Positions 1 to 12,597 of a stretch of 64,000 bases of DNA are shown piece by piece. The notes under the pieces were generated by a model. That model saw nothing but the letters and a program-made list of their open reading frames with translations, was not told where the DNA came from and made no database searches. The DNA is from Setoptus koraiensis (taxonomy: Eukaryota; Arthropoda). The DNA lies in the NCBI GenBank assembly GCA_048013815.1, contig CM106586.1, forward strand, positions 20,274,001-20,338,000, in the 5' to 3' direction. Position 1 is the first letter of the stretch. Every line of letters starts with the position of its first letter. The position numbers and the translations under genes were made by a program.

Positions 1-952
1 CCCATATATCTAAAACCTGATAGGCATTGTCAATATTAGTAATGACACAATTTTTTATGGTGATATCATAGTAAAATGAGCGTTATTATACAGAGAGTGA
101 ATGAATGAAAGGGAGAGAGTGAGAGAGAGATTCATTTAGCAGCCAACGTTCAATTCATAAGCGTCATAAGAATGATGAAAATTTGATGCCATAACTATAT
201 CAATATAATCATCATTATTGTGTGAGCATTGTGAGAGTCCGATAAATGTGTGACTCCGCATGATAAATGGATGCTTTTAGCTTAAGGCACTAAACAAACA
301 ATCATTGATGGGTAAGATTGGAATCGTGACTTGGTGGACTTTCGTTGATTATGCGCCTGTTATGTTCGTTTGCCGTTAGAAGCTCTCGCTTTTGTTGTGT
401 TTTTGTAATATAATATGGGGCTCATAGTGATCACCAGATCAGGATCTGGATTAGATAATAATAATTTGCTGCTGATTTCTTGAAATGGTTTACGTATGCA
501 AAATTGCTCAATGAGCCACACAGGCTATCATGTCTATCAATGGTGTGAGTGTAAAAGTGTGAGTCCCTGCATTTGTTATTGTTTCGCTGATTTGATATTG
601 ACAATTAGCCCTGAAGCGAGTATCTTGATGAGCACAGCGACATTCGGCTGGTTGGTTGATTGTCTGACATTGTGATAGCTGTCAGCGGTAACCCAAAACG
701 ACGATAATTGAACGCGACACTTATTGGCAACAACTTCGTTACTGTTGACAGTGAACGATGAAAACAGTAGCATAAAACACAAAACAGTTTACAGTGTGAG
801 ACTTACTTTTCGTTGTAGAATGGCAATCGCTGGTTGCTGTGAGCAAATGAACCTGACATCCAGTTTGGTGGTTACAAGTTTTGTATATTCAAACGATGAA
901 TTGATCTAATATTGTTTGCTGATGGTATCGCCGTTAACGCCCGCCCCAGGCT

Positions 953-1006
953 TGATATACGATGTGATATACGATGCGATATACGATGTGATATACGATG
1001 TGATGC
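953..1006. repeat. 12-bp minisatellite
   Basis: About four and a half tandem copies of a 12-bp unit, GATATACGATGT, with one T-to-C change in a middle copy. Confidence 0.85.
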
Positions 1007-1472
1007 GTTGTGGCTAATTACAGCTACTAACCACAACATCTATTTGAGTGACGCTGTTGAATGCTGTCTGCGACAGATGTGTCGTATGGGCGATGATTCG
1101 GCCTGATGTGAGTCGCTGTTGATGGGTTTTTCATTTAATTCTCTTGTTTGTTTGTTTGTGTTCACTGCATACATTGGGTGTTGTGACATAATCTTGCGTT
1201 AGTTTTATCGTCGCTTGCTGTGTGTCACTGCCTCATTTTCTCTCATTGTATTTAGATAATTAATATTGTTGTCATCATGGTCGTCGTCTCCAATTATCAT
1301 TATTATCATAGTAGCAGCACAGTGATAGCAGTGTCCGGACAATACCCAATTCAACAATAACAACAATAATGGCAATGCCAATGATTGAATAACACTTGCC
1401 CAGTGTATGCTGCGGTGGTGTGACACAACTGTTGGTTCTCACAACAACTCAAAATGTTTATAATAGCGAGCG

Positions 1473-1474
<2 letters not shown>

Positions 1475-1504
<30 letters not shown>
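1475..1504. repeat. (GT)n microsatellite
   Basis: Uninterrupted GT dinucleotide run of about 15 units, preceded by a short GCGA run. Confidence 0.95.
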
Positions 1505-1507
<3 letters not shown>

Positions 1508-1599
1508 CTCGAAGCCTTCGAAAATGTTGCATTCGTGTTTGAGTTTAATAAAGAGAATTCCTAGAATTATACAATAATAATATTAGTACAAGTGGAGAT

Positions 1600-1621
1600 A
1601 TAATATATATATATATATATT
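1600..1621. repeat. (TA)n microsatellite
   Basis: Short TA dinucleotide run of about ten units. Confidence 0.9.
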
Positions 1622-2939
1622 CTTTCCAGATGAGAGAACAGCTTCGGCCGTTGTGGACTGCACTGGGTTGTAGCACTGTGGCACAAGTGGTCTCAATATG
1701 CTGTTGCATCAACTGCACTGGCCACCAGGGTGTGTGCAGACCTGTTGACTTGGTTGCATCAAGAGGTGCGTTACACTCCACTGCTAACGCTACATGCCAT
1801 TGCTCCTAACTGGTTTTAATTCACCCAGCCAGGGTATACCCGGTAGTCGGCGCGACACGCCTCGCAAATCACTGGTGTGATGTGACTCGCAGGACGCGTC
1901 CTCACTTGGGTTCCGTCAACGCGTGCTTACACCAACTAACACGACTATTACACAATCTGTACTGTATCATAATAGCATCAACCACATTCATCGATCGGCT
2001 GTACATCTATTATCCAATAATGTTATTATCCAACGAATAGGCAAGCGTTCGCTGGCTGACGGCAGTATTGTCCTACATGGAGCCTCCATGAACGCTGACC
2101 GTCACTAGCATCTGGACACACAACCTTCGGCAGAGGTCCAACAGTGCCAGATGAAGCATTGACAAGATAGCCACACTAGCCTACTCTCACCAAAAGTTTG
2201 AGTCGTCTCGGTCAGGCCCGATGTAAACTGCGAATGACCACCTTCAAATGGACAAAACAAATTATTATTCATTCACAGATAAATATTCAAAAGTGAGGAT
2301 GTGTCCGGTGATCCCAAGCCAGCAACTGAAGAGTGACCTGGTGTTAATGCCAATGATTTATTAATGACCATTATTGCGCCATTGTTATAACATCAAGTCC
2401 ATGTCCAGTTTCAACGCAACACCACTACATTTGCCTCAAGCTTGTGAACTGTGGCCCGATGCGTGCACCCGCACTATCAACACCTACCATCGTGCCCATT
2501 GCTGCACAAATGTTCTGAGTACCCATGGTTACATTATGAAAATGCCCATGTGTGCGGATTGTTTCTTCAGCACAAGTGGCACTATCCAGACATATGATTT
2601 AGTGTAAAATCTTGTTGTTGTTATCAGTTCTTCATTCTTCATGTGTTTGACATTAACTTGAAAAAAAGAAATGATAGGCTAAATGATAATCATGACGATA
2701 GGATCTCAGAGACCAAATTCAATCAGCTTGTCAAATCAAATTATTATATAATCAAACAAATCTATTCTATTATTTATATCATCATCTATGTTGTTGGAGT
2801 TAGTTGTATTTATGCGCTGACATTCGATAAATGATAGATAATCCCATCTTATTTGATAACTGTTCGATGATACGAAAACCAAACGAATTCAAGGAAACAA
2901 TCAATATTCACATAAGGAAAACTTGTTGTAATAGTAGAG

Positions 2940-5484
2940 ATGTTCTCGAAGTTCAAAAATGCAATTTATAATATAGCAGGCCCTAATGGAAGTGACAAAA
3001 TTGTTATAGACCACCACCATGGCAATGGTTCGTTAGAATATAATAGAAGTCATCTAACGCGTTCAACGTCATTCCGTGGCAAGCTCAGTGACAACACAAC
3101 AATCAGTAATTCAATCAATCCAGAGGTTAGAGAGCCTTCAGGTAGATGTCCAACAGACGACAAAGGTCTGAAATTTAGATATTCGCGGCCTGAATTTCTT
3201 CAACTAAAAACGGATGATGAAATTCTAGTCTCGGCCGATCAGCAAATACGTCCAATAATTTTACCAAGAGATACAAGCAAACTTCCATGGAAATGTGGCT
3301 ATGCCGAAGTTATTAATGCTGGCAAGTCAGAGAGAAACGAAGATCAAGCAGTATATTACAGAGCTGAAACGAAAGCATTTGTTACACTTGGCGATGTTGC
3401 AATAAAGTTAGCCGACATGATACCATGGACCTTGAGAGGTAGACGTCATCCTGCCCTCGTCGATTATGTTATTAGGCAAGGTGGTAAAGAGATACCTCAT
3501 GATTATCAATTAGAGGCCATAAAAAATCAGCGCAGGTTAAAGAAGGAGGCTCGTGTCACTCGCTCGATATCTATGATTGAAACTCTCAGCAAACCATACC
3601 ACAATCAGGTAATACACGAGGAAAGAAATGACGATCAAATCAGGGTTGATCAAACACGAACGACAAATGACAGAAACTCCTTGACAGAAGCCAACGAATG
3701 CTCGAATGATGACAAGACGAGCACAGATCGAACAGATGATTCGACTATTTCAATGGATCATTCTGGGCCGAACCCATCAAAAAAAGAGAAAGCTCTCATC
3801 GACACAAGCATAAATAACAACAACAACAACAATCTCGAAACCATTTCCGAACCCTTATCAATCAAATCTTTTTCCTCCAGCTCAGATACAAATCCCATAC
3901 AATACGCGGATGAACCACTTTATCCAAGTGATTCTACTTCACTGGAGGTTGACTCGCCAGGGCCTGTCAGTATTGAGCCAAAATATTGTAATACAAGTAC
4001 TGCTGAAACTACAAGTTCTTCCGATACTACAAAGACCAATGACACCGATAACTCTATGGTGATCGAAGAAAATTCACCAGAGGGAAGTAAAGTAATAAAA
4101 ATGGCCAAAGAATCCAAGTTATCTTCCAAGTCCACTGAACAAACTTTGCCGTGGGTTTACTTTGGTGTTTTCGATGGTCACGCAGGATCAGCTGTTGCCG
4201 TAGCTGCCTCCAACACATTACACAAGATCATAGCCGAGCGACTACAGTGTGTGGCTGATCTACTTATATCATTGAGTTTTGAACCAGAGACTTACAATTG
4301 TGAAGAATCGGAAACCCCTCAGAACGAAGACTGTGGCGCAATCTTTGATAAAACAAGCATTAACAGCTCAGAGAGCACTAACGGGTGCAGAGTGAATAGT
4401 TTAGATCAGGGTATATTAAGTCAAAATAATAATCTATCCACAGAGAATCTAAGCTTGAGGACCATCTGCGACAGTTACATAACTGTAGACTCCCTCATAA
4501 AGGGGGCTCTCGAATCATCATTTTGGACGATGGATGAACTCATTTGTCATGATAAGAGGCAATACAAAATGCCTGGAGGTTGTACTGCCTTAGTGGCTTT
4601 ATTCATACTAGGTAAATTATATGTTTCCAATGCCGGAGATAGTCGTGCAATTGTCTACAAGAACAAAAAGTTGATTCCCATGTCGTATGATTTTACACCT
4701 AATTCCGAGCGAGAAAGAATCCGGAAGCTGGGATTGCAATGCCCTGAGTTCTTAGGAAATGATTTTACTCACTTAGAATTCATTCGACGACCAGAACGTC
4801 GAGATCTAGGAAAACAGATGCTCTATAAAGACGCCTACATGACTGGCTGGTCTTATAAAACAATATCCACGGATGATCTCAAATTTCCACTCATTTATGG
4901 CGAAGGGAAGCGTAGTAGAGTTTTAGCAACTATTGGTGTTACGAGAGGATTTGGAGATCATGAACTTCGGGCCCAAAGTAGCAGTGTTTTTATAAAACCA
5001 TTTTTATCGCCAGAACCCGAGGTTAAAATTTTACCTCTTGAAGAAGATGAAAGCTTAACAGATGACGATGTTTTAATTATGGCTACCGATGGTTGTAAGT
5101 ATTCGTATTATTTGCACTGAATTATCTCTCTTTATTCTATAAAATTCGATTCTAACTGGTCAACTATTTACATACAATTTCCTGTCATTTTCCTGCAGTA
5201 TGGGACATCACAAGCAATGAAAAAGCCCTGGACATAGTTCAAGGATCTTTCGATCAATTTCCTGACCAAGAAGATTCGCGCTCCAAATATAGATATATAT
5301 CAGCAGCTCAGGATCTAGTGATGTATGCCAGAGGTCGACACGAATCTTGTAGAGGTTGGCGCACCAACGATTGTAAGCCAGCGACCGTTGATGATATAAC
5401 GGTATTTGTGATTCCGCTTAAGCAATATCGTGATGAGTACATCGAATGGAAGAAATTACGCCTGCCTTTATGTAAAAAATGATG
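2940..5484 (+). CDS. PP2C-family Ser/Thr phosphatase, PPM1H/J/M-like
   Basis: Metal-dependent protein Ser/Thr phosphatase of the PPM1H/PPM1J/PPM1M subfamily. Two coding exons are seen: 2940-5095 and 5199-5484, with a GT-AG intron of 103 bp that splits the Leu codon of TDGLWD; the joined frame encodes 813 aa. PP2C motifs in order: WKCGYAEVINAGKSERNEDQ (~residues 117-136), FDGHAG (~410), NAGDSRAI (~563), TRGFGDHEL (~668), TDGLWD (~717) and the C-terminal DDITVFVIPL, giving the aspartates that bind the metal pair. Between the first and second motifs lies a ~190-residue Ser/Thr/Asn/Asp-rich insertion (~210-400), far longer than in vertebrate homologues. The ATG at 2940 is the first in frame with the conserved N-terminal part. 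A poly(A) signal follows at 5561. Substrate is unknown; subfamily assignment rests on the MTGW/GEGK region and is fairly sure. Confidence 0.93.
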
Positions 5485-5560
5485 GTATATCCTTCTATGT
5501 ATATGAATCTGAACCTGATATCTAAGTAACTTAATCTGTAGACCGAATGGTTTATAGAAT

Positions 5561-5566
5561 AATAAA
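5561..5566 (+). terminator. poly(A) signal of PP2C gene
   Basis: AATAAA 77 bp past the stop codon of the PP2C gene, and only 23 bp from the stop of the convergent GluN1 gene, so the two 3' UTRs should overlap. Confidence 0.7.
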
Positions 5567-5588
5567 ATACATCAGTCTAAGAATTAAT

Positions 5589-8500
5589 TTAGCCCCGCGT
5601 CTCCTTTAACTTTTCCTCGGACTTTTTCTTCTCATTTGTTTGCTGGTGTTTGGCTGCCTTAAGTAAATGTCTTATAGGCCCTATTCTATCATTGATGTCC
5701 TCACAAACATCTATCTGTTGATCGTTTCCATCTAAATTCAAATTATTGAGCGATTGATCCAATTCGTCCGATCTGAAATTCGCTACACCCTCGGGTTGTT
5801 TGATTGTGTTCATGCTGAGGCTTTTGACTTCATTGAGTAAATTCTCAGGCGGAGAACTAGTTATCTTTGGTCCTCCTGGACCATGCTTGTCTATAACGAC
5901 GCTCTCCCTGTCTGTTCTTTGTGTGACAGGTGAACTTGTTCGGGTATTGTTTCTGTATTGATCTTTCTGCTTTGCATTCGCTTCACCTCGATGCTTGTTC
6001 TTAGTTCGCTGTGGCGGCTTGACGGACCCTGCTTTCGGATCATTAGAATCTTTTTTCTTTTGTCGCGCAATTGTTTCGAGCGATCTGTCGTCAATTCGAT
6101 TGTTAAAATGGCAAACATGAATTAATTCCAGGCTTAGTTTAAATGACTACAGATAGATCAAAACGTTCATGATCAGCCGACTGAACCGAATATCTGGCGC
6201 GCGCAGCTGAATCTATCATCACGATGCGGCTCTACTTTTAAGTTTCAATTTTTTCCTATAGTTGACATATTTCCTTTCGATAATAATCAAACCAAACGAT
6301 GTGATCAGACCACAAGCGAACAGAATGAATACTCCTTAAAAAGAAAGAAGTTATTTATTTAGAAAGAGTCGAAAGCAATCGAGATGAGATATTGAGTATG
6401 AAGTTGATAAAATACTCACCGGCAATATTTGAAATGCCCAATGTTTCTGGATAGTCATCATTCTTTCTATCGCAACTTGAAGTCCCTGATAGAATCCACT
6501 TCCTGTCCAAGTCCATCATGAAGCCGCTTTCGTGCAGCTCTAACAACTTAGTTGTAACGTTGTTTGTCCAGTAGGAGTTCTTCTGTAAACCAATTCCGTA
6601 GCCGCTACGCCCAAATAGTTCACCGGCGATGCCAAGGCTACATTTTTCATCGTGGGATGTTTCCCATTCTAATCTGGTTGAATCCCAGATGAGTGCATCG
6701 ATGGTGCCATTTTTCAAAGCATCCACAGCATCATCAACATTATCAAAATTGAACTCCTCCATTTTTCTATAAAGATTAATATATTCCACTTGTGACTGAA
6801 GGTACGTATCAACAGCAGACCCACGTACAGTGGCAAAACTAAATGCAGAATCTCCGGAACGAAGTCGTGGATCGTCTATACCTGAAATTGATATCTGCTC
6901 CTCTCGTAAAACCAAGAATGCAGCCAGATTTGCGGTGTAGCTAGCAACAACTATCATAGCGAATCCAGACCAGAACATTCCTAGAACTCGGCCAGATAAA
7001 CTTTTCGGTGTATGCTCACCAATTCCAGAATTCAGCAGTATGGACCATGAAAACCAAATGGAGCTCGACAAATGCAACGGATGTTCGTCGTGCTTGTTAT
7101 GCAAAGTAGATGATATGAAACTTTTCTTCATACCAAATCTACCGAAAGTTGAGTATCTATCTAATAGATATAATGATAGAGCCACAACATGAGTTGCAAC
7201 GCCGATCACTAATACCCACAACTGTTTGTGAAATGGCTGTAAGAACGAGGCCAGAGTAGTATGCATTGAGGCCCGAAGCAATAATATGGAGAAGCCATGA
7301 AACTTGAAAGGTTTGGAAAAATCAATTACTTGTGCCCTGCCTGCAGTTACAGACAGAGGAGCGAACGCCATGTCGGCTCGTTTAGATACTAGTTCTCCAA
7401 TTAGACCGTTCCATTGATTATCTCCATTGTGATGATGACTGTAAAACAGTGGATTCAGATGTTCTTGCCCATCGACAGAATCCGATTGTTGGTGATTACG
7501 TATCTTAGTTCTAAGAGAATGCTTACTAATGGTAGTATCTTCGTCTACAGTAGATGGATAGAATTCGCTATTTTGTACGGCGCCATACTGATTATCTTCA
7601 ACGATATACACTTCATAAGTGAAATTAACTCGTCTGCTTATTTCATCTAGGATGTCCATACAATAGCCCTCGCAACAATAGTCTTCGTATAGATCAAGTT
7701 TTCTATTATACTTTTTGCAAGGTATACTAACTTGTCTCATTTCACTTAATGTGTCTGGGTAATAATTTTGATATTGTTTGCCATTGATTGCTGGATTTGC
7801 TTTCGGCTCATAATCATTTGTTTTACTCGAATATAACGGAATGTAGCTTCCGATATTCGTAAGAGGAGGCGAAACTCCATAGTTTTCTTTTCTATTTAAA
7901 TCAATAGAATTGATGGAAGCCATTTTTGGACATTTTCCCTCGTGTGTTAATACAAATGGCCGCTCTTGTAAGGTAACTATTTTTAGATGTTTCTCGATAA
8001 AAATACCAGTTGGCTTTTTCCTTCCGCCTCCTGGCCATACAATTTCATCCGTTGCAATCGTTATATTTGAAGCGCCCCTTTGGTCCAGTACATTACTGTA
8101 AGAACCTACAACATTGAATTGATTCGTTCCATCTATGGTGATGATATTCAATATATCATAGCTAGTAACTATCCTATCGCCCAACTCATTAAAAGCAATG
8201 AAGCCCGTTAGCCCATTGTGTCTTTGTCGTAGAATTGAATTGTATATAGCTATTCCGGTTACCCAGTCGACCATAGGTTTTATATCGCAAGAGTTTGGCG
8301 GATCAGTGAGGAGATTTTTGGAGGCTAATAAAAGTATCGCTTCCATTATTAAATTTAAGGCATCAATCTTGTAATCTACTGGTTTATAGTATTTCAGCCT
8401 GGTTGAGATAGAACCATTAGGTATTAGTAGTTGGGCATGATTTGCTACTTCTGTCGCTGACACCAAAGCCGTCTCTGACAGAATCAAAACGAACTCATCT

Positions 8501-9522
8501 CGGTCCATTTTTAATTGTGTGATGACCTCAAAGATCAAAGACAAATCTACACGGTCTGTGGTATGTATCAAGAACACACGACATATACTAAAACTTAGTA
8601 TATCAGTCAAGCGGCTAATCAAATAGTCTTTGGTTTGTCCCCTTTGGGTAGAATTTTGCACATTCTGCGGAATTGTGGAAAGGGATTCGAACTCTATCAG
8701 ACTCTCTATCTTCAGATCGATTTCCGACCGTTGATCTATGAGATCACTTAAACGTGATAGTATGCCCTGATCGTCTGTTGTAGTAATTACAACAACTCGA
8801 TTGAATGACAGACTGGCTACCATGTCCATCCATACATCGGCCTGATGCGTCAGTGGCGGTATCACCCTCAAAAATGATGGATGTATATTTTTGTTCGACA
8901 AGCCACTGTCTCTATCATCAGTTCCAATAACTGGTATGCCATATAGACCGCATGTCAGTGAAATCGAAATGGTAGATATCGTGTTACTTATTCCTGACGG
9001 TAGATTTTCCGCAATAACAACGCTAATTCTTGATTTAATCAAATTTGAGCAAACTTCTTGACTCATTTCCAACGGATTTGATCGCATAGGTATTGTCAAA
9101 ACATTCAGTGTGATGTTATAGCGTTCAAGTGTACGGTTAATGTTGTTCAATGTTGAGCGCAATCTTTCTGGTTCCGACTCGATGGCATCGCCAACAATTC
9201 CAATATTCACTTCCTTGTTTCCATAGTGTCTAATATTTTCTATGGGCACTTGGTCACTGATATTGTCTTCAGTATGAGATGAGCTTGCCTCTCTAGCATG
9301 ATCTTCATACAATGTATCACTTCTCGGCTCTTCATGCTGTGGAAATTGTTTGATGAGGTCCTCTATGGGAGGCTGAGGCTTATCGGAACTGCTATAATGA
9401 TTTTCCCGTCCTATTTCACTAGAACAATGTGTATGATTAACAGTGAGAATATTTACAAATATTGCAATAGTAAATATAAATAACTTTGACTTTCTTGCTG
9501 TATTTGGCGCCATCTTTTCCAT
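5589..9522 (-). CDS. Nmdar1: NMDA-type ionotropic glutamate receptor, GluN1 subunit
   Basis: Obligatory glycine-binding subunit of NMDA receptors: a ligand-gated, Ca2+-permeable synaptic channel. Proposed coding exons on the minus strand: 9522-6420, 6334-6223 and 6084-5589; they total 3711 bp and keep one frame (1236 aa). Introns of 85 bp (clear GTGAGT donor) and 138 bp (weaker GTGATG donor, so the C-tail join is less certain). Seen: hydrophobic signal peptide near residue 15-33; amino-terminal ligand-binding-like domain; S1 with the cysteine-rich part before YEVYIVEDNQYG; a pore region with LLNSGIG, keeping the N-site Asn that sets Mg2+ block and Ca2+ permeability in GluN1; M3 signature SYTANLAAFLVL (~857); S2; M4 in the second exon (GVFILFACGLITSFGLIII). 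The cytoplasmic tail of ~165 residues is polar and charged and does not resemble the vertebrate tail. About 300 residues longer than human GluN1. Head to head with DMAP1. Confidence 0.92.
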
Positions 9523-10184
9523 TTCGTGGTTCCTAGCAGTTTCGGATAAAAGGTAGTGTTCGCATTTCCTCGGATCGTTTTCTATGAGATTCCTCTAGTC
9601 ATCCCGATAATAGTTGTTTCATTGAATTTACAAATATTCAATTGAATTTGACTCATTTGGTCAGGAAAGAGAAAGATCAATCTTAGTATCTGCAACAAAA
9701 GCGATCTTTTCATTCCATACAAGCGGATGCTTTCCATTTGTGCACTTTCCAACGCTGTATTTCCCCGAGTCGAGCTAATGAGGCTGAGAGATATGAATAA
9801 ATTTATCACTAGCTTAATGTACGAGAAACGCCAATGAATGGCGATTCTCAACAATTATCGAACATGGACCCCAATGTCTGTCCGCCCCCAAATCAACTGA
9901 TTCTGCGCAAAATACTCAGTCTGTGCCGATTGGACGCGCGTTTTTATTTTGTGCGCATCTGATCGCATGCTTTTGTGTAAATAACCAGACACATGTTTTT
10001 CATTGCATTATTAATGATTGTCGCTCACGACCTTAAGTACTGTCTGCTTTTATAGTTGTCTAGCTAATTTAAAAATAAATAAATTGTTCAAAGGCCATTG
10101 GATTCTCGGCTATTTTGTACAGTCGAAATTATCACAGAGCAGGCATCTATTATAACTGTTGACATTGAGTAAACCGTCTTCACA
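9523..10184. promoter_or_regulatory. divergent intergenic region between Nmdar1 and DMAP1
   Basis: A 662-bp gap between two oppositely oriented start codons; it must hold the 5' UTRs and promoters of both genes. A 90-codon minus-strand frame at 9582-9854 has a hydrophobic stretch but no recognisable domain, and I read it as leader sequence. No clear TATA box was found. Confidence 0.5.
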
Positions 10185-11799
10185 ATGACCGACGTTTTGG
10201 ATATATTGGATGTTGATCGGCCCATGACCGGTTCGGATGGACCAACAGTACATAAAAAGGTAAGCAGAGATTCAGTCAGACTACTAATACAACGAATAGG
10301 AGTTTACAGAACAGATGTTAATTTTTCCATCTTGCTTTTCTTGGTACATCTTTCTATTTTACATAAATTAATACCAGAGAGGGCCTAAACCAAAAGCCCC
10401 AAAACCACCGATCATACCTATAAAAAAACCGGAGGGAATGCATCGAGAATTATTCGCTCTTCTCAATACAAGCGACAAAGATTCTCCTATTCTACCTACA
10501 GATTATGGCTTTCCTCAACAATCTGCAGGATACAAGCAGAATAGGGCAAAATTGAGTATGAAAAAGCCACGGCCCTGGAAATGGACGCCATTCACCAATA
10601 GTGCGCGTACTGACCAACTCCAACTATGCCATTGGACTCGTGTAACAGAAAATAGTGATACAGTGAAAGAATATCGATTTGCAAAGCTCAACGTGAAACT
10701 GGATAACATCATACCCAAATACAATCAGACAGACTACGAGCTTTTCTTGAAATGTAGTAAATGGACTAGGGAAGAAACAGACCATCTCATGGATCTATGT
10801 TCAAGATTCGACATGCGCTTCATCATTATGCATGACAGATGGGATAAACAAAGATATCCTAACAAAAAATCTATCGAAGATATGAAAGACAGATTCTACA
10901 CAGTGCACAATTTGCTTGTCAGAGCAAGGCTAGCCTTGGGTGAAGAACCCAAATTTAAGAGCTATGACGTCGAAACCGAAAAGAAACGAAAAGAGCAGCT
11001 GATTAATCTCTATAATAGAACGGCAGAACAAATTAAAGAAGAGGCTGAACTACTCAGCGAGCTCAAGAAGATTGAGATGCGTAAGAAAGAACGTGAGCGA
11101 AAGCAGCAAGATCTACAGAAGATAATGGATGCAGCAGAAAAATCCACTGAAGCTAAAAGAGCCGAAACTCGCCAACAAAATAGTGGTCGTCCGATTGGTT
11201 CGGGGACGAGGGGTGTTCCCGGTCGCAGGCCAGGTTCTGGTAGAGGCTTAGGAAGACCGAGTCGCGATTCCACTACACCGGCCTCTGCGACTCCTCATGT
11301 TAGTAATTACAGTTCAACGAATCTTCTTGAAGCGAGTACTGCTGGCGTGAAATTCCCTGATCTTAAAACAAGTGGTGCTACTCTTAGAAGCCAGCGTATG
11401 AAACTACCAGCATCAGTTGGTACTAAGAAAATCAAAGCAATCGAGCAGATGCTTCAAGAGCTCAATTTGGAACAGCATCCTATGCCAACAGATTCCATAT
11501 GCCAACATTTCAACGAGCTTAGAAGTGATCTCGTGTTACTTTACGAACTGAAAGTAGCTATTACTAATTGCGACATAGAGATACAAACTTTGAAACATCA
11601 ATTCGAACAATCTCAGCCAGGTGCTACATTGGATGTTCCGAATTCAATCACCCCTTCGAGTAATGTTGTGAGTGAATCTGATTCCAGAAGAGAGATATCA
11701 GATGTCATAGATATAAGTAACGCAGCAGGAACGCCGGGAAGGAAAAGAAAGGCTGCCTTAGAGCAAGGTAATCTGTTACGTAAACTTAAGAAAACCTAA
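10185..11799 (+). CDS. DMAP1: DNA methyltransferase 1-associated protein 1 (DMAP1)
   Basis: Subunit of the NuA4/TIP60 histone acetyltransferase and SRCAP/SWR1 chromatin-remodelling complexes (yeast Swc4/Eaf2 family), nuclear. Two exons: 10185-10259 and 10378-11799, 118-bp intron with GTAAGC donor, phase 0; 498 aa. Diagnostic segments: KPEGMHRELFALL, RPWKWTPFTNSAR, then the SANT/Myb-like domain (WTREETDHLMDLCSRFDMRF), the coiled basic helix around KKIEMRKKERERKQQDLQK, the family block GVKFPDLKTSGATLRSQRMK and LPASVGTKKIKAIEQMLQEL, then FNELRSDLVLLYELK. A Gly/Arg/Pro-rich linker (~residues 260-290) is the only poorly conserved part. Start is the ATG that opens MTDVLDILDVDRP, which resembles the family N-terminus. 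Confidence 0.97.
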
Positions 11800-12019
11800 A
11801 TGTATTGTAAATTGTAGTTAGTGTAAAATATATAGGTGAAGCGCAAGTTAGATAACTGTACACCGAGCCTTTTAAGACTAAATATACATGTAAAAAGTTG
11901 AATTTAACCGCTAAGATTCATCCTTAATGAATGTAACTACTGAAAATATTCTATCTCAGTAACTCTTGATTGATGAATAGTTATCAATCAAAGAGCTATT
12001 GAGTTTGTGTCGTTTAATT

Positions 12020-12597
12020 TTAGGTGAGATATAGATAACTATTGAATACAAAAGCTATCAAGTTTGATATGATCATGATCATAGCCATTGGGATATGACC
12101 AACCCAAAGGGTGTTCGATGAATTACATAGATCACCGTAGCACATACATAAAAATACCTTACGGTCCCGCTGATTCTCAAATATAGTTTCTGAGCATCTT
12201 TCCTCATTATCTGTTGGAGGTCTATTCATGCATGATCTTTCTGTTGCGGCTATTGTATCACCAAAGTCGTCCTCGATTATTTTGGCACACCACCCAGAGG
12301 CACAAGGGGCTGCCTCAATGGATGGTTTGGTATTTGTTTGGTCGTTGAAGGTAGTTGAGTTTAATGTGAATGGATCCTTACCTGTTGTTCGATATGGAGT
12401 TGTGAAATTTTAGAAACAATAATATAGATTAATGTCCGTTGATGTGTGATCAAACAATATGATGCTGGGATTAAATGATAGTACTTACAGTCTCCTAGTG
12501 CTCCTCTAGATCTACATGTAAAACACCTCCTGAAGCGTGCTTTCACCTCTTGGTTCACAAGTAATATGAGTAATGAAAAAATTAATATGAGATTCAT
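12020..12597 (-). CDS. Ly6/three-finger GPI-anchored protein, quiver/sleepless-like
   Basis: Small secreted three-finger (Ly6/uPAR) protein of the invertebrate quiver/sleepless family, whose Drosophila member regulates Shaker K+ channels and nicotinic receptors at the neuronal surface. Two exons: 12597-12489 and 12381-12020, 107-bp intron; the Cys codon TGT is split between them (GDC-KDPF). 156 aa. Seen: signal peptide (NLILIFSLLILLVNQ), CFTCRSRGALGDCKDPF, CASGWCAKIIE, ERSCMNRPPTDNEERC and CMCYGDLCN, the closing CxxxLCN-type motif of Ly6 domains, then a hydrophobic tail (GHIPMAMIMIISNLIAFVF) as expected for a GPI-attachment signal. The stretch NRPPTDNEERC is typical of arthropod quiver-type proteins. 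Which ion channel or receptor it binds is not visible. Confidence 0.9.

Larger units (their letters stand above)
1..2939. other. AT-rich intergenic DNA
   Basis: No supportable gene. The short open frames lack domains, codon bias or splice context. It contains a 12-bp minisatellite, a (GT)n run and a (TA)n run, listed separately. The last few hundred bases may include the 5' leader of the PP2C gene that starts at 2940, but no promoter motif is convincing. Confidence 0.6.

Noticed and set aside
9582-9854. 90-codon frame upstream of GluN1
   Set aside because: Most likely 5' leader DNA; no homology and mixed hydrophobic composition only.
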